Shown here in pieces: positions 52,301-61,174 of a stretch of 64,000 nucleotides of DNA. The notes beneath the pieces were generated by a model. The model had not been told where the DNA came from. It saw nothing but the letters and a program-made list of their open reading frames with translations, and ran no database searches. Source of the DNA: Azorhizobium sp943371865 (GTDB lineage: Bacteria > Pseudomonadota > Alphaproteobacteria > Rhizobiales > Xanthobacteraceae). Location: assembly GCF_943371865.1 (NCBI RefSeq), contig NZ_CALRWL010000003.1, positions 1 to 64,000 of the forward strand, in the 5' to 3' direction. How positions within the stretch are numbered: the stretch's first letter is position 1; each line of letters begins with the position of its first letter. The position numbers were made by a program, and so were the translations under genes.

Positions 52301-55300
52301 GTGCGCTATGCCGCTGCAACCAGAGATGTGGAGCTCTTCAGCCGCCCGCGCCTCGGACCCGACGAATGGACGCTGCATGCGCGCGGCCGGCTGGTGGACG
52401 TGGCCCATGCGCCGCGCACGCCGGGCAAGCCCCGCGGTCGCCTGTTTCAGGCCACGGCCGACGAAATCTATGCCCGTACAGAAGCCTGCGGCCTCGGCTA
52501 TGGACCGGCCTTCCGGCTGGCGAAGTCCATCAAGCGCGATGCCAAGACCATTGAGGTGGAGCTGACGCCCGCCGAGGCCGGCACGGGCGCCTTCACCCGC
52601 CCGCAGCTGCTGCATCCGGCGAGCCTCGACGCGGCTTTGCACGGCCTGTTCCTGCTCATCGACATGGAGCCGGGCGTCCGTCGCACCTACCTGCCGATCC
52701 GGCTCGGCCGCCTTGCGCTGTTCCGCGACCATCCCGTGGTCACCGCCGCAACCATCACGGTGGACCGGCATACGGACCAGTCGCTGAAGGTCCATATCCT
52801 GCTGAAGGATGCGGACGGCCTGGTGGTGGCCGAAGTGGAGGACGTGCTGCTGAAATCGGTGGTGCTCTCCCGCACCGACCCCGATGCGGATTTCCTCTAT
52901 GCGGCACTCCAGCGCCGTGGGCGGATTGCCGGGCGCATGGATCTACCCGCCATCGCCGCCAACGGTGTTGCCGCCGCCCCGGAACCGGACGTCTCCGACG
53001 GCTGGCTGATGCTGCGCGCCTTCGTGCGGGCCGTAGGGCACCGGGCCCTATGGAAGCTGGCGGACACTGCGGGTCTGGTGCATTGGGCAACCCTCACCAC
53101 CACCGGCAAACTGGCTGCCCCATCGCTGGCCTTCGCCGCCATGCTGGCGGAGGAATTGGCCGCCGCGGAACTGGCCACACCGGAGCCGGGCGGGTTTCGC
53201 CTCACCGCCGAGTCCGGCCTGCCGGATCCCGAGCGAATCCTGCGCACCTTCGCAGCCGAGTGCCCGGGCGCCTCCGCGGAACTGTTGCTGGCGGCATGTA
53301 CCGCCGCGGAAATCGACCAATTCCTCGCCACCGGCACCGCCGTCCATCACCGTGCGGAAGTGCGGGAGCAATTCTCCGCCCACGGACTGATCTTTGCCCC
53401 GACGGTCCGCGCACTCACCGCCGGGCTGGATGCGGTGCGGGCGGCAGGCGCCGGCGATGTCCCCCACGTCCTGGTGGCCGAGGCCGATGGCCGGGGGCTG
53501 CTGACGCCTTTGCTGGCGCTGAGCCGCGCCGGCCAGATCCGCCTGACCGTGGCCGGGCTGGATGCCGCCGCCCTCGAGCGTCTCCGCCGCCGCCTGCCGG
53601 CCACCGCAGCGGTGGATTTCCTCGCCCTTGATGCGACGCCAGACCCAGAACGACGTCCGGCATATGACATCGCCCTGATTCAGGGCTGGCGCGCATCCCG
53701 GAGCAGCGGCGCCACGCTGATCGGCAAGATCGCCGAACAGGTCGGGACGGGAGGAGCGGTGATGGTCGCCCAGCCCGCCGCCGATCCGGTGATCGATTTC
53801 TTCCTGGGCACCGATGCGGACTGGTTCACGCGGTCCGCCGACCTCACTTTGCCGCTGGGACAAGTCCCGTCGACGGACGAGACCCGCGCGGCGCTGGGCC
53901 AGGCCGGGTGCAGCGACATCCGCGTGCTCGCCCTTGCCGACGGCGGCTCATGCCTGGTGGCGAAGCCCCCGGTTCCAATGAAGCCCGCCTCGGAGCGGCC
54001 CTTGCGCATTCTGCGGGCGGGCGCCGGAGGCAGCCCGCTGGCGGCTGTGCTGTCGGAACGGCTCCAGGCGGCGGGCCTGGCGCTTACCGACACCGTGGCC
54101 TTCGGCGGCATCGAGCCCTGTGACGCGGACTTCATCTGCCTGCTCGACAGCATCGGCGGCGACGACCGTCAGCGGGCCGAACAGGAGATTGCCCACATCA
54201 TCACCGCCCTTGGCGAGGCCACGACCGGCGGCGCGAAGCCGCGCTTGTGGCTGGTGGTCCGCGGCGCCCATGCGGCACCGCTGGATCCGGTCGCCGATGC
54301 GCTGTGGGGCTTCGGCCGCGTGGCGATGAATGAGTTTTCCGATATCGATATCCGGCTCGTGGATATCGCCCCGGCCTTGAGCCCCCTCGACGCCGCCCAT
54401 CGCCTGGGCGCGCTGTTGGCCGCGCCGGATGCGGAGCGGGAGGTGGTGCTGGACGCCGACGGCCTGCAGGTGATGCGGGTGCACCGGGGCCTGCCTTTGG
54501 CCAAGGTGCCGCTCGGCCCGGAGACCGGCCTGACCCTGGAATTCCCCCGCAAAGGGGTCCTCGACCATTTCAGCTGGGTGCCCAAGCCCCGTGTCGTGCC
54601 GGACCGCGCCTCGGTGGAGGTGGAAGTGATCGCCGCCGGCCTGAATTTCCGCGATGTCATGCTGGCCATGGGCCTGCTGGATGACGACGTGCTGGATGAT
54701 GGCATGGCTGGCGCCGTGTTCGGCTTCGAGTGCGTCGGCCGTGTGGTGGCGCTGGGCGCCGGCGTCCGCGATCTGGCCATCGGCGACATGGTGGTGGGCT
54801 TCGCCAAGAACGCCTTCTCCACCCATGTCACTGCGCCGCGCCGGGTGTTCATGCCTTTGCCCGCCGGCACCACGCCGGAAGGGGCGGCCGGCATCCCCGT
54901 GGCCTTCCTCACCGCCTGGTATGGGCTGGTGGAACTGGCCAAGGTGAAGCGCGGCGAGCGGGTGCTGATCCATGGCGCCGCCGGCGGCGTCGGCCTCGCC
55001 GCCATCCAGATCGCCCGCGCGCGCGGCGCCACGGTCATCGCCACGGTCTCGACCCCGGACAAGCGCGCCTTGGTGCAGTTGTTCGGCGCCCACGAGGTGC
55101 ATGACTCCCGCTCCCTGGCCTTCGCCGACACCATCCGCCAAACCCATGGCGGGGTGGATGTGGTGCTGAACAGTCTCAGCGGCGAAGCCATGCGGGCCAG
55201 CTTCAAATGCCTGAAGCCGTTCGGCCGCTTCGTGGAGCTGGGCAAGCGCGACTATGTGGCCAATACCGAGCTGGGCCTGCGGCCGTTCCGGCGCAACCTG

Positions 55301-56764
55301 ACCTATTTCGGTGTCGATCTCGACCAGTTGCTGGCGCAGGATCCGCGCCTGGTGGCCAAGGGGCTGAAGGAACTCGCCGCCGGCTTCGCCAAGGGCATCT
55401 ACGCCCCCCTGCCCCACCGCACCTTCGCGGCGGAGGAGATCGGCGAAGCCTTCCGCCTGATGCAGTCCGCCGCTCATGTGGGCAAGATCGTGATCCGCCC
55501 GCCGGTGTGTGCGGACGTCACGATCCCGCAACCGCTTGCCCCCGCCTTCACCCCCGGCGATGGGGTGCAATTGGTGGTGGGCGGCGCCGGCGGCTTCGGC
55601 TTCGAGACCGCCGCATGGCTGGCCCAGAGCGGGGCGAAACGGGTGGTGGTCGCCTCCCGCCGCGGCGTGGTGGACGATGGCCTCCAGACCCGGATCGCCG
55701 CCTGGCGGGCCAAGGGCATCCTGTTCGCCGTGGAGCAGGTGGATGCCAGCGACGGCGCCTCGGTGGATGCGCTGATCGCCCGCGTTGCCGCCACTTACGG
55801 CCCGATCACCGGCGTGTACCACACCGCCATGGTGTTGCAGGACGGACTGATCCGCGGCCTGGAGCCCGAAGCACTGGCGGCGGTTCTGGCGCCCAAGATC
55901 GACGGCGCGGCCCATCTCGACCGCGCCACGCGCGACCAGCCGGTGGCGCAGTTCGTGCTGTTCTCGTCAATCTCGGCGCTGATCGGCAATCCGGGCCAGG
56001 GGGCCTATGTGGCGGCCAATGCCTATCTGGAGGGCCTGGCCCGCAAGCGCATCGCCGAGGGCCTGCCGGCGCTGGCGGTGGGCTGGGGCGCCATCGCCGA
56101 TGCGGGCGTGCTCGCCCGCGACCAGGCCACCGCCGAGCAGTTGGAACGGATCAGCGGCATCACCGGCCTCGCCTCCGCCGATGCGTTGAGCCGGCTCGGC
56201 CGCCTGCTGCGGGCGGCGGGGCGGTTGACCGACCCGGTGGTCTATTGCGCCCGCTGGCAGCGCACCGGCCTGATGCGCGACCTGCCGATCCTCTCCACGT
56301 CGGCCTTTGCGAATGTCTTTGACGACGAGGGCCAGCAGAACGAAGCCGCCGAGATCGACATCGCCGCCTTGATCGCCGGCAAGAGCGATGCGGAAGCCCA
56401 ACGATTGCTCGGCGACCTGATCGCCGGCAAGATCGCGCGGATTTTGCGTCTGTCCGCCCAGGAGATCGACGTGGATCGGCCGTTTGCCGAAATGGGGATG
56501 GATTCCCTCATGGCGCTCGAGCTGAGTATGAATATCGAGCATGAGCTGGGGGTCGGGCTGCCACTGGTGGCGATCACCTCGGTGCCGAATTTGCGCGAAC
56601 TCAGCCGCCGCCTGCTGCAATCGGTGCGGACGCCCGGAGCCGCCGAGACCATTGACGCCGGGGATCGCCGCCTGATCGCCATGCATGGCGGGGATGAGGC
56701 CGATTTTGCCCAGATGGGCGACAGGCTCGCGGCCCGCCGCAACCAGGTGACGAGGGTGATGTGA
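49343..56764 (+). CDS. rkpA: RkpA-type iterative type I polyketide/fatty acid synthase
   Basis: A 2473-residue multidomain synthase. Order: KS (about 20-440; Cys188, His321, His359), AT (540-840; Ser630 in GHSIGE), DH (910-1190; His934 and Asp1096), a region of about 350 residues resembling a degenerate methyltransferase, a structural KR part, ER (1720-2050; NADPH loop near 1878), KR (2070-2260; GGAGGFG at 2080 and Tyr2222) and ACP (Ser2388 in GMDSLMALEL). There is no thioesterase, so another enzyme must release the chain. All reductive domains suggest a fully reduced fatty chain. In Sinorhizobium the rkpA-G-H genes are needed for K-antigen capsule. The start is GTG 49343; its ribosome site is weak, and a few residues' uncertainty remains. 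Confidence 0.9.
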   Translation: MNALRFKSPPGIGASDATVTAIVGAACRLPGAPDEARFRRLLADGRCAVQRFPENRWSVERFLHPRASEAGFSYSFAGGYLDAPFDFDPTVFGMSPREAAQVDPQQRLLMEVVWEALEDARIAPSALAGHEVGVYVGASSLDYGNLLASDPAAIESHFMTGNTLSVVSNRISYAFDWRGPSFTVDTACSSSLVAFAQALSDLRSGRIDTAVVAGVNMLLTPASFIGFSRASMLSPTGLCRPFSADGDGYVRGEGAVAFVLRRQDLAAPGSVRALVIAAGVNSDGRTSGIALPGMHGQRSLLERLYGDAGLGPDQVAFVEAHGTGTRVGDPVEAHAIGSVLGRGRAAPLPIGSVKSNIGHLEPAAGVAGLLKALHALETREFPRSLHLDALNPLIDFGDLNLLPARESVALDRSAATLYCGVSAFGFGGTNAHVILASAPAAAEPTQPASEPPRHLTLSAASAEALMATAAAHAVLLDEGVDPARLAAAVAGGRETLRHRLVQVLDAGAVMAKSLHDYVGSGSSKGVALGNAPKADVSVCFAFSGNGAQYAGMGRAAYLRNAAFRQRIDQIDAAFHALAGGSIKDDLFDPNLGQRIGRASVAQYLMFAVQSAVTAALAAEGLRPDMVLGHSIGEVAAAEASGAIDLAQAVRIIHARATTQEATHGMGLMAVFAANRARMEEFLAGFERDDIEIAAENGPSSITLSGTGDAVHLATRTARKQRIASRTLDLEYPFHSKLLEVTHDDFLAAVGMVQPGAARATMISTVTGGALDGQQLDTAYWWRNVRQPVQFKQAVDAASELGAGLFIEIGPRPILLSPITETLKERGASASVISSLLESDERDPDRDPIAWIAAQAHAHGVALAVSPLAPQVDRSLDLPHYPWQRSTYRFHGTSAALDLFGDRPRHPLIGGRLADGQPEWRTTLDAEVVPYLADHLVDGEVVVPGAAIVEMVLAVARELRPEGPLGVEDCDILQPLVLPRQSMREISVRYAAATRDVELFSRPRLGPDEWTLHARGRLVDVAHAPRTPGKPRGRLFQATADEIYARTEACGLGYGPAFRLAKSIKRDAKTIEVELTPAEAGTGAFTRPQLLHPASLDAALHGLFLLIDMEPGVRRTYLPIRLGRLALFRDHPVVTAATITVDRHTDQSLKVHILLKDADGLVVAEVEDVLLKSVVLSRTDPDADFLYAALQRRGRIAGRMDLPAIAANGVAAAPEPDVSDGWLMLRAFVRAVGHRALWKLADTAGLVHWATLTTTGKLAAPSLAFAAMLAEELAAAELATPEPGGFRLTAESGLPDPERILRTFAAECPGASAELLLAACTAAEIDQFLATGTAVHHRAEVREQFSAHGLIFAPTVRALTAGLDAVRAAGAGDVPHVLVAEADGRGLLTPLLALSRAGQIRLTVAGLDAAALERLRRRLPATAAVDFLALDATPDPERRPAYDIALIQGWRASRSSGATLIGKIAEQVGTGGAVMVAQPAADPVIDFFLGTDADWFTRSADLTLPLGQVPSTDETRAALGQAGCSDIRVLALADGGSCLVAKPPVPMKPASERPLRILRAGAGGSPLAAVLSERLQAAGLALTDTVAFGGIEPCDADFICLLDSIGGDDRQRAEQEIAHIITALGEATTGGAKPRLWLVVRGAHAAPLDPVADALWGFGRVAMNEFSDIDIRLVDIAPALSPLDAAHRLGALLAAPDAEREVVLDADGLQVMRVHRGLPLAKVPLGPETGLTLEFPRKGVLDHFSWVPKPRVVPDRASVEVEVIAAGLNFRDVMLAMGLLDDDVLDDGMAGAVFGFECVGRVVALGAGVRDLAIGDMVVGFAKNAFSTHVTAPRRVFMPLPAGTTPEGAAGIPVAFLTAWYGLVELAKVKRGERVLIHGAAGGVGLAAIQIARARGATVIATVSTPDKRALVQLFGAHEVHDSRSLAFADTIRQTHGGVDVVLNSLSGEAMRASFKCLKPFGRFVELGKRDYVANTELGLRPFRRNLTYFGVDLDQLLAQDPRLVAKGLKELAAGFAKGIYAPLPHRTFAAEEIGEAFRLMQSAAHVGKIVIRPPVCADVTIPQPLAPAFTPGDGVQLVVGGAGGFGFETAAWLAQSGAKRVVVASRRGVVDDGLQTRIAAWRAKGILFAVEQVDASDGASVDALIARVAATYGPITGVYHTAMVLQDGLIRGLEPEALAAVLAPKIDGAAHLDRATRDQPVAQFVLFSSISALIGNPGQGAYVAANAYLEGLARKRIAEGLPALAVGWGAIADAGVLARDQATAEQLERISGITGLASADALSRLGRLLRAAGRLTDPVVYCARWQRTGLMRDLPILSTSAFANVFDDEGQQNEAAEIDIAALIAGKSDAEAQRLLGDLIAGKIARILRLSAQEIDVDRPFAEMGMDSLMALELSMNIEHELGVGLPLVAITSVPNLRELSRRLLQSVRTPGAAETIDAGDRRLIAMHGGDEADFAQMGDRLAARRNQVTRVM

Positions 56765-58125
56765 CCAAGAAGCCCACCGCCGACCGCCTGACCGCTACCG
56801 AGCGGACTGCCTTCCTCTCCTCCATGCGGCGGACCGCGGCCCCGACGACAGCGCGCGCCGCCACGGCCCCCGCCCCGGTGCGGGACGTCTCGTTCGAGAC
56901 CTTGCCCGCGTTCCGCATGCTGAAGACCCAGCGGGCAGCGGGCGACATGTTGGGGATCGGCAATCCGTTCTACCTCACCCATCAGGTGCGGGCGGGGGCA
57001 CGAACCGTCATCGACGGCCGGCCCATTCTCAATTTCGCCTCCTATGACTATCTGGGCCTGAACGGCCACCCGGAGATCACCGCCGCGGTGGCACAGGCGG
57101 CGGAAACCTGGGGCACCAGCGTCTCCGCCAGCCGGCTCACCGCCGGCGAGCGCCCGTTCCATGGCGCATTCGAAGCGGCGCTGGCGGCGCTGTACCAGAC
57201 CGAGGACGCTCTGGTGTTCGTGGGCGGGCATGCCACCAATGTCTCGGTCATCTCCACCTTGCTGGGCCCCAAGGACCTGGTGATCCACGATGCCCTGGCG
57301 CACAATTCCATCGTCGTCGGCGCCGATCTGTCCCACGCCAACCGCAGGATTTTCGCCCACAACGACCTGGAGGCCCTGGAGGCGATCCTGGAAAGCGCCC
57401 GCGACAAGCACGAGCGCTGCCTGATCGTCACCGAGGGCCTGTTCTCCATGGATGGCGACGGCCCGGATCTGGCCCGCCTCATTGAGATCAAGAGCCGCTG
57501 GGGCGCCTGGCTGATGGTGGACGAGGCCCATTCCCTGGGCGTTCTCGGCGCTACCGGGCGCGGGCTGTGGGAGCACCAGGGCATCGATCCGGCCGGGGTG
57601 GATATCTGGATGGGCACCTTGTCCAAGACCCTGGTGGGCTGCGGCGGCTATGTGGCCGGCCCGGCGGATCTCATGACCCTGCTGAAATTCCAGGCCGCGG
57701 GCATGGTCTATTCCGTCGGCCTGCCAGCCACCACGGCTCTGGGCTCGCTCACCGCACTGCGCCTGATGCTGCGCGAGCCGGAGCGGGTGACCAAGCTCCA
57801 GGCCAATGGTCAGCGTTTCCTGGAGACAGCCCGCGCCGCCGGGCTCGATGTGGCCACCAGCTGGGGCTATGCGGTGACCCCGGTCATCGTCGGCGACAGC
57901 CTGCGCACCGTGGTGCTGGCCAATCGGTTGCTGGCGCGCGGCATCAATGCCTTCCCCATCATTCCGCCCGGCGTCCCGGAAAAATCCGCCCGTCTGCGTT
58001 TCTTCATTTCCGCCAGCCATTCGGACGAAGATATCGACACCGCGGTCGCCGCCGTATCGGAAGAGCTGAACAAGCTGATCGAAGAGGGCGTTTCTGTCGC
58101 CCATTATGCCGAGCTGATGAAGTGA
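56761..58125 (+). CDS. rkpG: RkpG-type alpha-oxoamine synthase
   Basis: A 454-residue PLP enzyme of the AONS/KBL/serine palmitoyltransferase family. An N-terminal extension of about 55 residues precedes the core. Conserved parts are FASYDYLGLNGHPEI, GTSVSASRLTAGERPFH, VDEAHSLGVLGATGRG and the PLP Lys289 in MGTLSKTLVG. Such enzymes condense an amino acid with an acyl thioester, losing carbon dioxide. Here it probably takes the RkpA ACP-bound acyl chain and releases an alpha-amino ketone, a sphingoid-base-like lipid. The GTG start overlaps the rkpA stop by 4 bases. Confidence 0.9.
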   Translation: MTKKPTADRLTATERTAFLSSMRRTAAPTTARAATAPAPVRDVSFETLPAFRMLKTQRAAGDMLGIGNPFYLTHQVRAGARTVIDGRPILNFASYDYLGLNGHPEITAAVAQAAETWGTSVSASRLTAGERPFHGAFEAALAALYQTEDALVFVGGHATNVSVISTLLGPKDLVIHDALAHNSIVVGADLSHANRRIFAHNDLEALEAILESARDKHERCLIVTEGLFSMDGDGPDLARLIEIKSRWGAWLMVDEAHSLGVLGATGRGLWEHQGIDPAGVDIWMGTLSKTLVGCGGYVAGPADLMTLLKFQAAGMVYSVGLPATTALGSLTALRLMLREPERVTKLQANGQRFLETARAAGLDVATSWGYAVTPVIVGDSLRTVVLANRLLARGINAFPIIPPGVPEKSARLRFFISASHSDEDIDTAVAAVSEELNKLIEEGVSVAHYAELMK

Positions 58126-58165
58126 CCTGCGCCGCCCCTCGCCACATGCGCCGGGGGACACAGGC

Positions 58166-58963
58166 TTGAGCACGCCCGTCGTGGCCGCACCAGGAAACGC
58201 CGGCTTCACCGTGATCACCGGCGCCTCAAGCGGGATCGGCGCCGCGCTGGCCCGCCAATTGGCCAGCGCGGGCCACCGCCTCGCCCTGGTCGGGCGCAAT
58301 GCGGAGCGCCTGGACGCGGTGGCCGGTGCCTGTCGGGTGCTGGGGGCCGAATGCCACATCGGCCGGTTGGACCTGCGCGATCGCGACAGTCTTGCAGCCT
58401 TTCTGGCCGACCTGGAGCAATCGGGGCCCATCGACCTGTTCATTTCCAACGCCGGTATCCTCGATGGCCGGCGCAACGGTGAGGCCGTGGAGGGCGCAGC
58501 GGCCGCCCACCGTGTGCTCGACACCAACCTTCTGGCCGCCATCGACGCGGTGCATATGGTTCTGCCGGGCATGCGCGCCCGACGCCGCGGTCGTCTGCTG
58601 TTCATCGCCTCACTCGCCGCCTTCGCCCCCTTGCCCGACGCCCCGGCTTATTCCGCCGCCAAGGCCGGCCTGCTGTCCTATGGGCTGGCCCTTCGGGACG
58701 CCTTGCGCGGGCAGGGCATCGGGGTTTGCGTCGCGTGCCCGGGCTATGTGAGCACCGGCATGAGCGACCTTCACCTCGGCCAGCGGCCGGGCGAAATCTC
58801 AGCCGATGATGCGGCCGCGCGCATCCTGAAGGCGCTGGGCCGCGACCGAGCCCTCTCGGGTTTTCCGTTCGGCCTCTACTGGGTCTCGCGCCTGTCGCTG
58901 CTGGCGCCGGCCTTTGTGCGGCGGCTCGGGATGCGGGGGCTGAGGTTCCACGTCGGGAACTGA
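58166..58963 (+). CDS. rkpH: RkpH-type short-chain dehydrogenase
   Basis: A 265-residue SDR. The cofactor motif TGASSGIG is at residues 18-25, NAG is present, and the catalytic YSAAK lies in the middle. It is encoded 40 bases after rkpG and probably reduces the keto group of the RkpA/RkpG product, as 3-ketosphinganine reductase does in sphingolipid synthesis. The start is TTG 58166 with GGGGG upstream. The C-terminal end has a hydrophobic Leu/Ala stretch and may attach to the membrane. Confidence 0.9.
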   Translation: MSTPVVAAPGNAGFTVITGASSGIGAALARQLASAGHRLALVGRNAERLDAVAGACRVLGAECHIGRLDLRDRDSLAAFLADLEQSGPIDLFISNAGILDGRRNGEAVEGAAAAHRVLDTNLLAAIDAVHMVLPGMRARRRGRLLFIASLAAFAPLPDAPAYSAAKAGLLSYGLALRDALRGQGIGVCVACPGYVSTGMSDLHLGQRPGEISADDAAARILKALGRDRALSGFPFGLYWVSRLSLLAPAFVRRLGMRGLRFHVGN

Positions 58964-59132
58964 AAGGCGGGTCGAGGGCGCGTGCGGGCTGGCCCAATTC
59001 CCCTACGGGAGCAACGCAATCTCAAAATTGCTGCATTATCGTGAGATCGCGCTGCGGCGGAGCGGATGCAGGCGGCCTGGCAATCTGCTAGGTTGGCGCA
59101 TCTTCGGATGGCCGGCGGAGACAGGCTAAGGG

Positions 59133-60338
59133 ATGAGCGTAACCGAGCGGTCCTTGCCGGCGATCGTGACCAATTTCCTTGCTGGTGCAAAGCCGCCCAA
59201 GGGCCTTGGTCGCGGGGCGGAAGCCTATATCGCCAATCTTCAGTTCCGTAAGAACATCACACGGATCAGCTTCATCGCGCTGGTGCTCGTTCCGACGGTT
59301 CTTGCCACGCTGTTTTACGGGCTGCTGGCCGCCCCGCGCTATGTGTCCGACGTGAAGTTCATCGTCCGCAGCGTCTCGACGCAGCGGGCCACCGGCCTGG
59401 ACATGCTGTTCCGCACCTTCGGCATCGCCAAGACCGTGGACGATGCCAACGTCATCCAGAAATACCTGCAATCCCGCGATGCGATGCAGGGCGTGATCGA
59501 TTCGGGCATTGACGTAAAAGCCATCTTCCAGCGCCCGGAAGCCGATTGGTGGTCGGCCTACCCCTACGTCTGGCGGCGGGACAGCCACGAATCCCTCTAC
59601 GACTATTTCAGCGGTCATGTGACCGTCGATGAGGACAGTACGAAGGGCATCATCGAACTCAAGGTGGAGACTTTTCGGCCAGCGGATTCGCTCGAACTTT
59701 CAAAGACCCTGCTGCGGCTTGCCGAAGGCATGGTCAACAAGATGAACGAGCGGGCGCAGCGCGATGCCATGGGCGCGGCCAATCGCGAAGTGACCTTCGC
59801 CATGGACACGGTGATCCAGGCGCAGGCCGCCCTGACGGCATTCCGGAACAAGGAAGTCATCGTCGATCCGTCCAAATCCACCTTCTCGCTCATCGAGACC
59901 ATCGGCAATCTGACCACCGACCTCTCCTATGCCATCGCCTCCCTGAAGGAGATGCAGACCTCCTCGCCCAACAATCCCGGCATTCCGGCCCAGCGCGCCA
60001 AGATCGCGGCGCTGGAGGATCGCGTCCGGGCGGAGCGGGCGAAAATGGCCGGAGGCGACGACTCGCTCGCCAACAAGATCGCCACCTATGAGCAATTGGC
60101 GCTGCGGCGTGATCTGGCGGATAAAGCGCTCGCATCCTCCATGAATGCCCTGGACACGGCCCGCCAGGAAGCGCGCCGCCAGCACATCTATGTGGAGGAA
60201 GTGGTCGAGCCGAACCTGCCGGATGAATCCACCGAACCGCGGCGTCTGCGCGCCATCATGACGGTCCTGGTGTTCGGCTTCGCTGCGTTCGCGGTGATCT
60301 GGATCATCTCCGTCGGCTCGGGGGAACACGCCCAATGA
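59133..60338 (+). CDS. KpsE-like capsule export inner-membrane protein (first copy)
   Basis: A 401-residue polysaccharide co-polymerase type protein. One transmembrane helix lies at about 44-66 and another at about 375-393, flanking a large periplasmic domain rich in helices and coiled coil (about 200-350). The conserved VVEPNLPDESTEPRRL before the last helix is typical for KpsE/RkpR-type proteins. It bridges the inner-membrane ABC exporter and the outer-membrane OPX channel. Its stop overlaps the permease start by 4 bases. Confidence 0.88.
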   Translation: MSVTERSLPAIVTNFLAGAKPPKGLGRGAEAYIANLQFRKNITRISFIALVLVPTVLATLFYGLLAAPRYVSDVKFIVRSVSTQRATGLDMLFRTFGIAKTVDDANVIQKYLQSRDAMQGVIDSGIDVKAIFQRPEADWWSAYPYVWRRDSHESLYDYFSGHVTVDEDSTKGIIELKVETFRPADSLELSKTLLRLAEGMVNKMNERAQRDAMGAANREVTFAMDTVIQAQAALTAFRNKEVIVDPSKSTFSLIETIGNLTTDLSYAIASLKEMQTSSPNNPGIPAQRAKIAALEDRVRAERAKMAGGDDSLANKIATYEQLALRRDLADKALASSMNALDTARQEARRQHIYVEEVVEPNLPDESTEPRRLRAIMTVLVFGFAAFAVIWIISVGSGEHAQ

Positions 60339-61174
60339 GCCTCTTGCAAGCCTTTGCGCGGTTCGCGGAACTGCCGCCGACCAACGGGTCGAAGACCTCG
60401 TTCGTGGCCGCCCTGAACGTGCAGCGCCGGGTGATCACCGCCCTCATGCTGCGCGATGCGCTGACGCGCTTCGGCCATGAGAATCTCGGATTTTTCTGGC
60501 TCATGGGCGAGCCGCTGCTGATGACCTGCGGCGTGATGATCATGTGGACCATGGCCGGCATGGACCATGGTCACGGCGTAGGCCTGATCCCGTTCGTCCT
60601 CACCGGCTACGCGATGCTGACCTTGTGGCGCCATCTTGTGGGGCATCTGGTCCATGCCATGACCCACAATGCGGGGCTGATGTTCCATCGCAACGTGCGC
60701 ATGCTCGACGTGCTGGCGGCCCATGTGATCCTGGAGAGCCTCGGCGGCCTCGCGGCCTTTTTCATCGCCTATATTCCGCTCTACATGTGGGGCTCCGTGC
60801 CGGAGATCCATGACCCACTGCTGCTCATTGGCGGCTGGGCCATCCTCACTTGGCTGGGTTTCGGATTCGGCCTGTTCCTGGCCGGCGTATCGGAGATGAG
60901 CGAGGCCCTGCGCCGGTTCGTGGCGCCGGTGATGTACGTCACGCTCCCGCTCACCGGAAGCTTCTACATGTTGAACTGGCTGCCGGAGAAGGCGCAGAAA
61001 ATACTGATCTGGTCACCGCTCGTGCATCCGTTCGAGATCTTCCGCGCCGGCCTGTTCGGGCCGGAGGTTCACGCGAAGTTCAGCATCCCCTACATGGTTG
61101 TGGTGTGCACGATCACCACCGCTGCGGGCCTTGCCATGGCGCGGGCCGCGCAAAAACACGTGCAAGTCTCATGA
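60335..61174 (+). CDS. KpsM-like capsule ABC exporter permease
   Basis: A 279-residue ABC-2 type membrane protein with about 6 helices. RRVITALMLRDALTRFGHENLGFFWLMGEPLL is the usual amphipathic entrance and first helix of KpsM/RkpT-like exporters. It forms the channel for the lipid-linked capsule polymer. It overlaps both neighbours by 4 bases (ATGA). Confidence 0.92.
   Translation: MSLLQAFARFAELPPTNGSKTSFVAALNVQRRVITALMLRDALTRFGHENLGFFWLMGEPLLMTCGVMIMWTMAGMDHGHGVGLIPFVLTGYAMLTLWRHLVGHLVHAMTHNAGLMFHRNVRMLDVLAAHVILESLGGLAAFFIAYIPLYMWGSVPEIHDPLLLIGGWAILTWLGFGFGLFLAGVSEMSEALRRFVAPVMYVTLPLTGSFYMLNWLPEKAQKILIWSPLVHPFEIFRAGLFGPEVHAKFSIPYMVVVCTITTAAGLAMARAAQKHVQVS

Noticed and set aside
53948..55915. 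655-residue minus-strand frame within rkpA
   Set aside because: It is antisense to the ER and KR domains, whose catalytic motifs are intact, and has no recognisable family.
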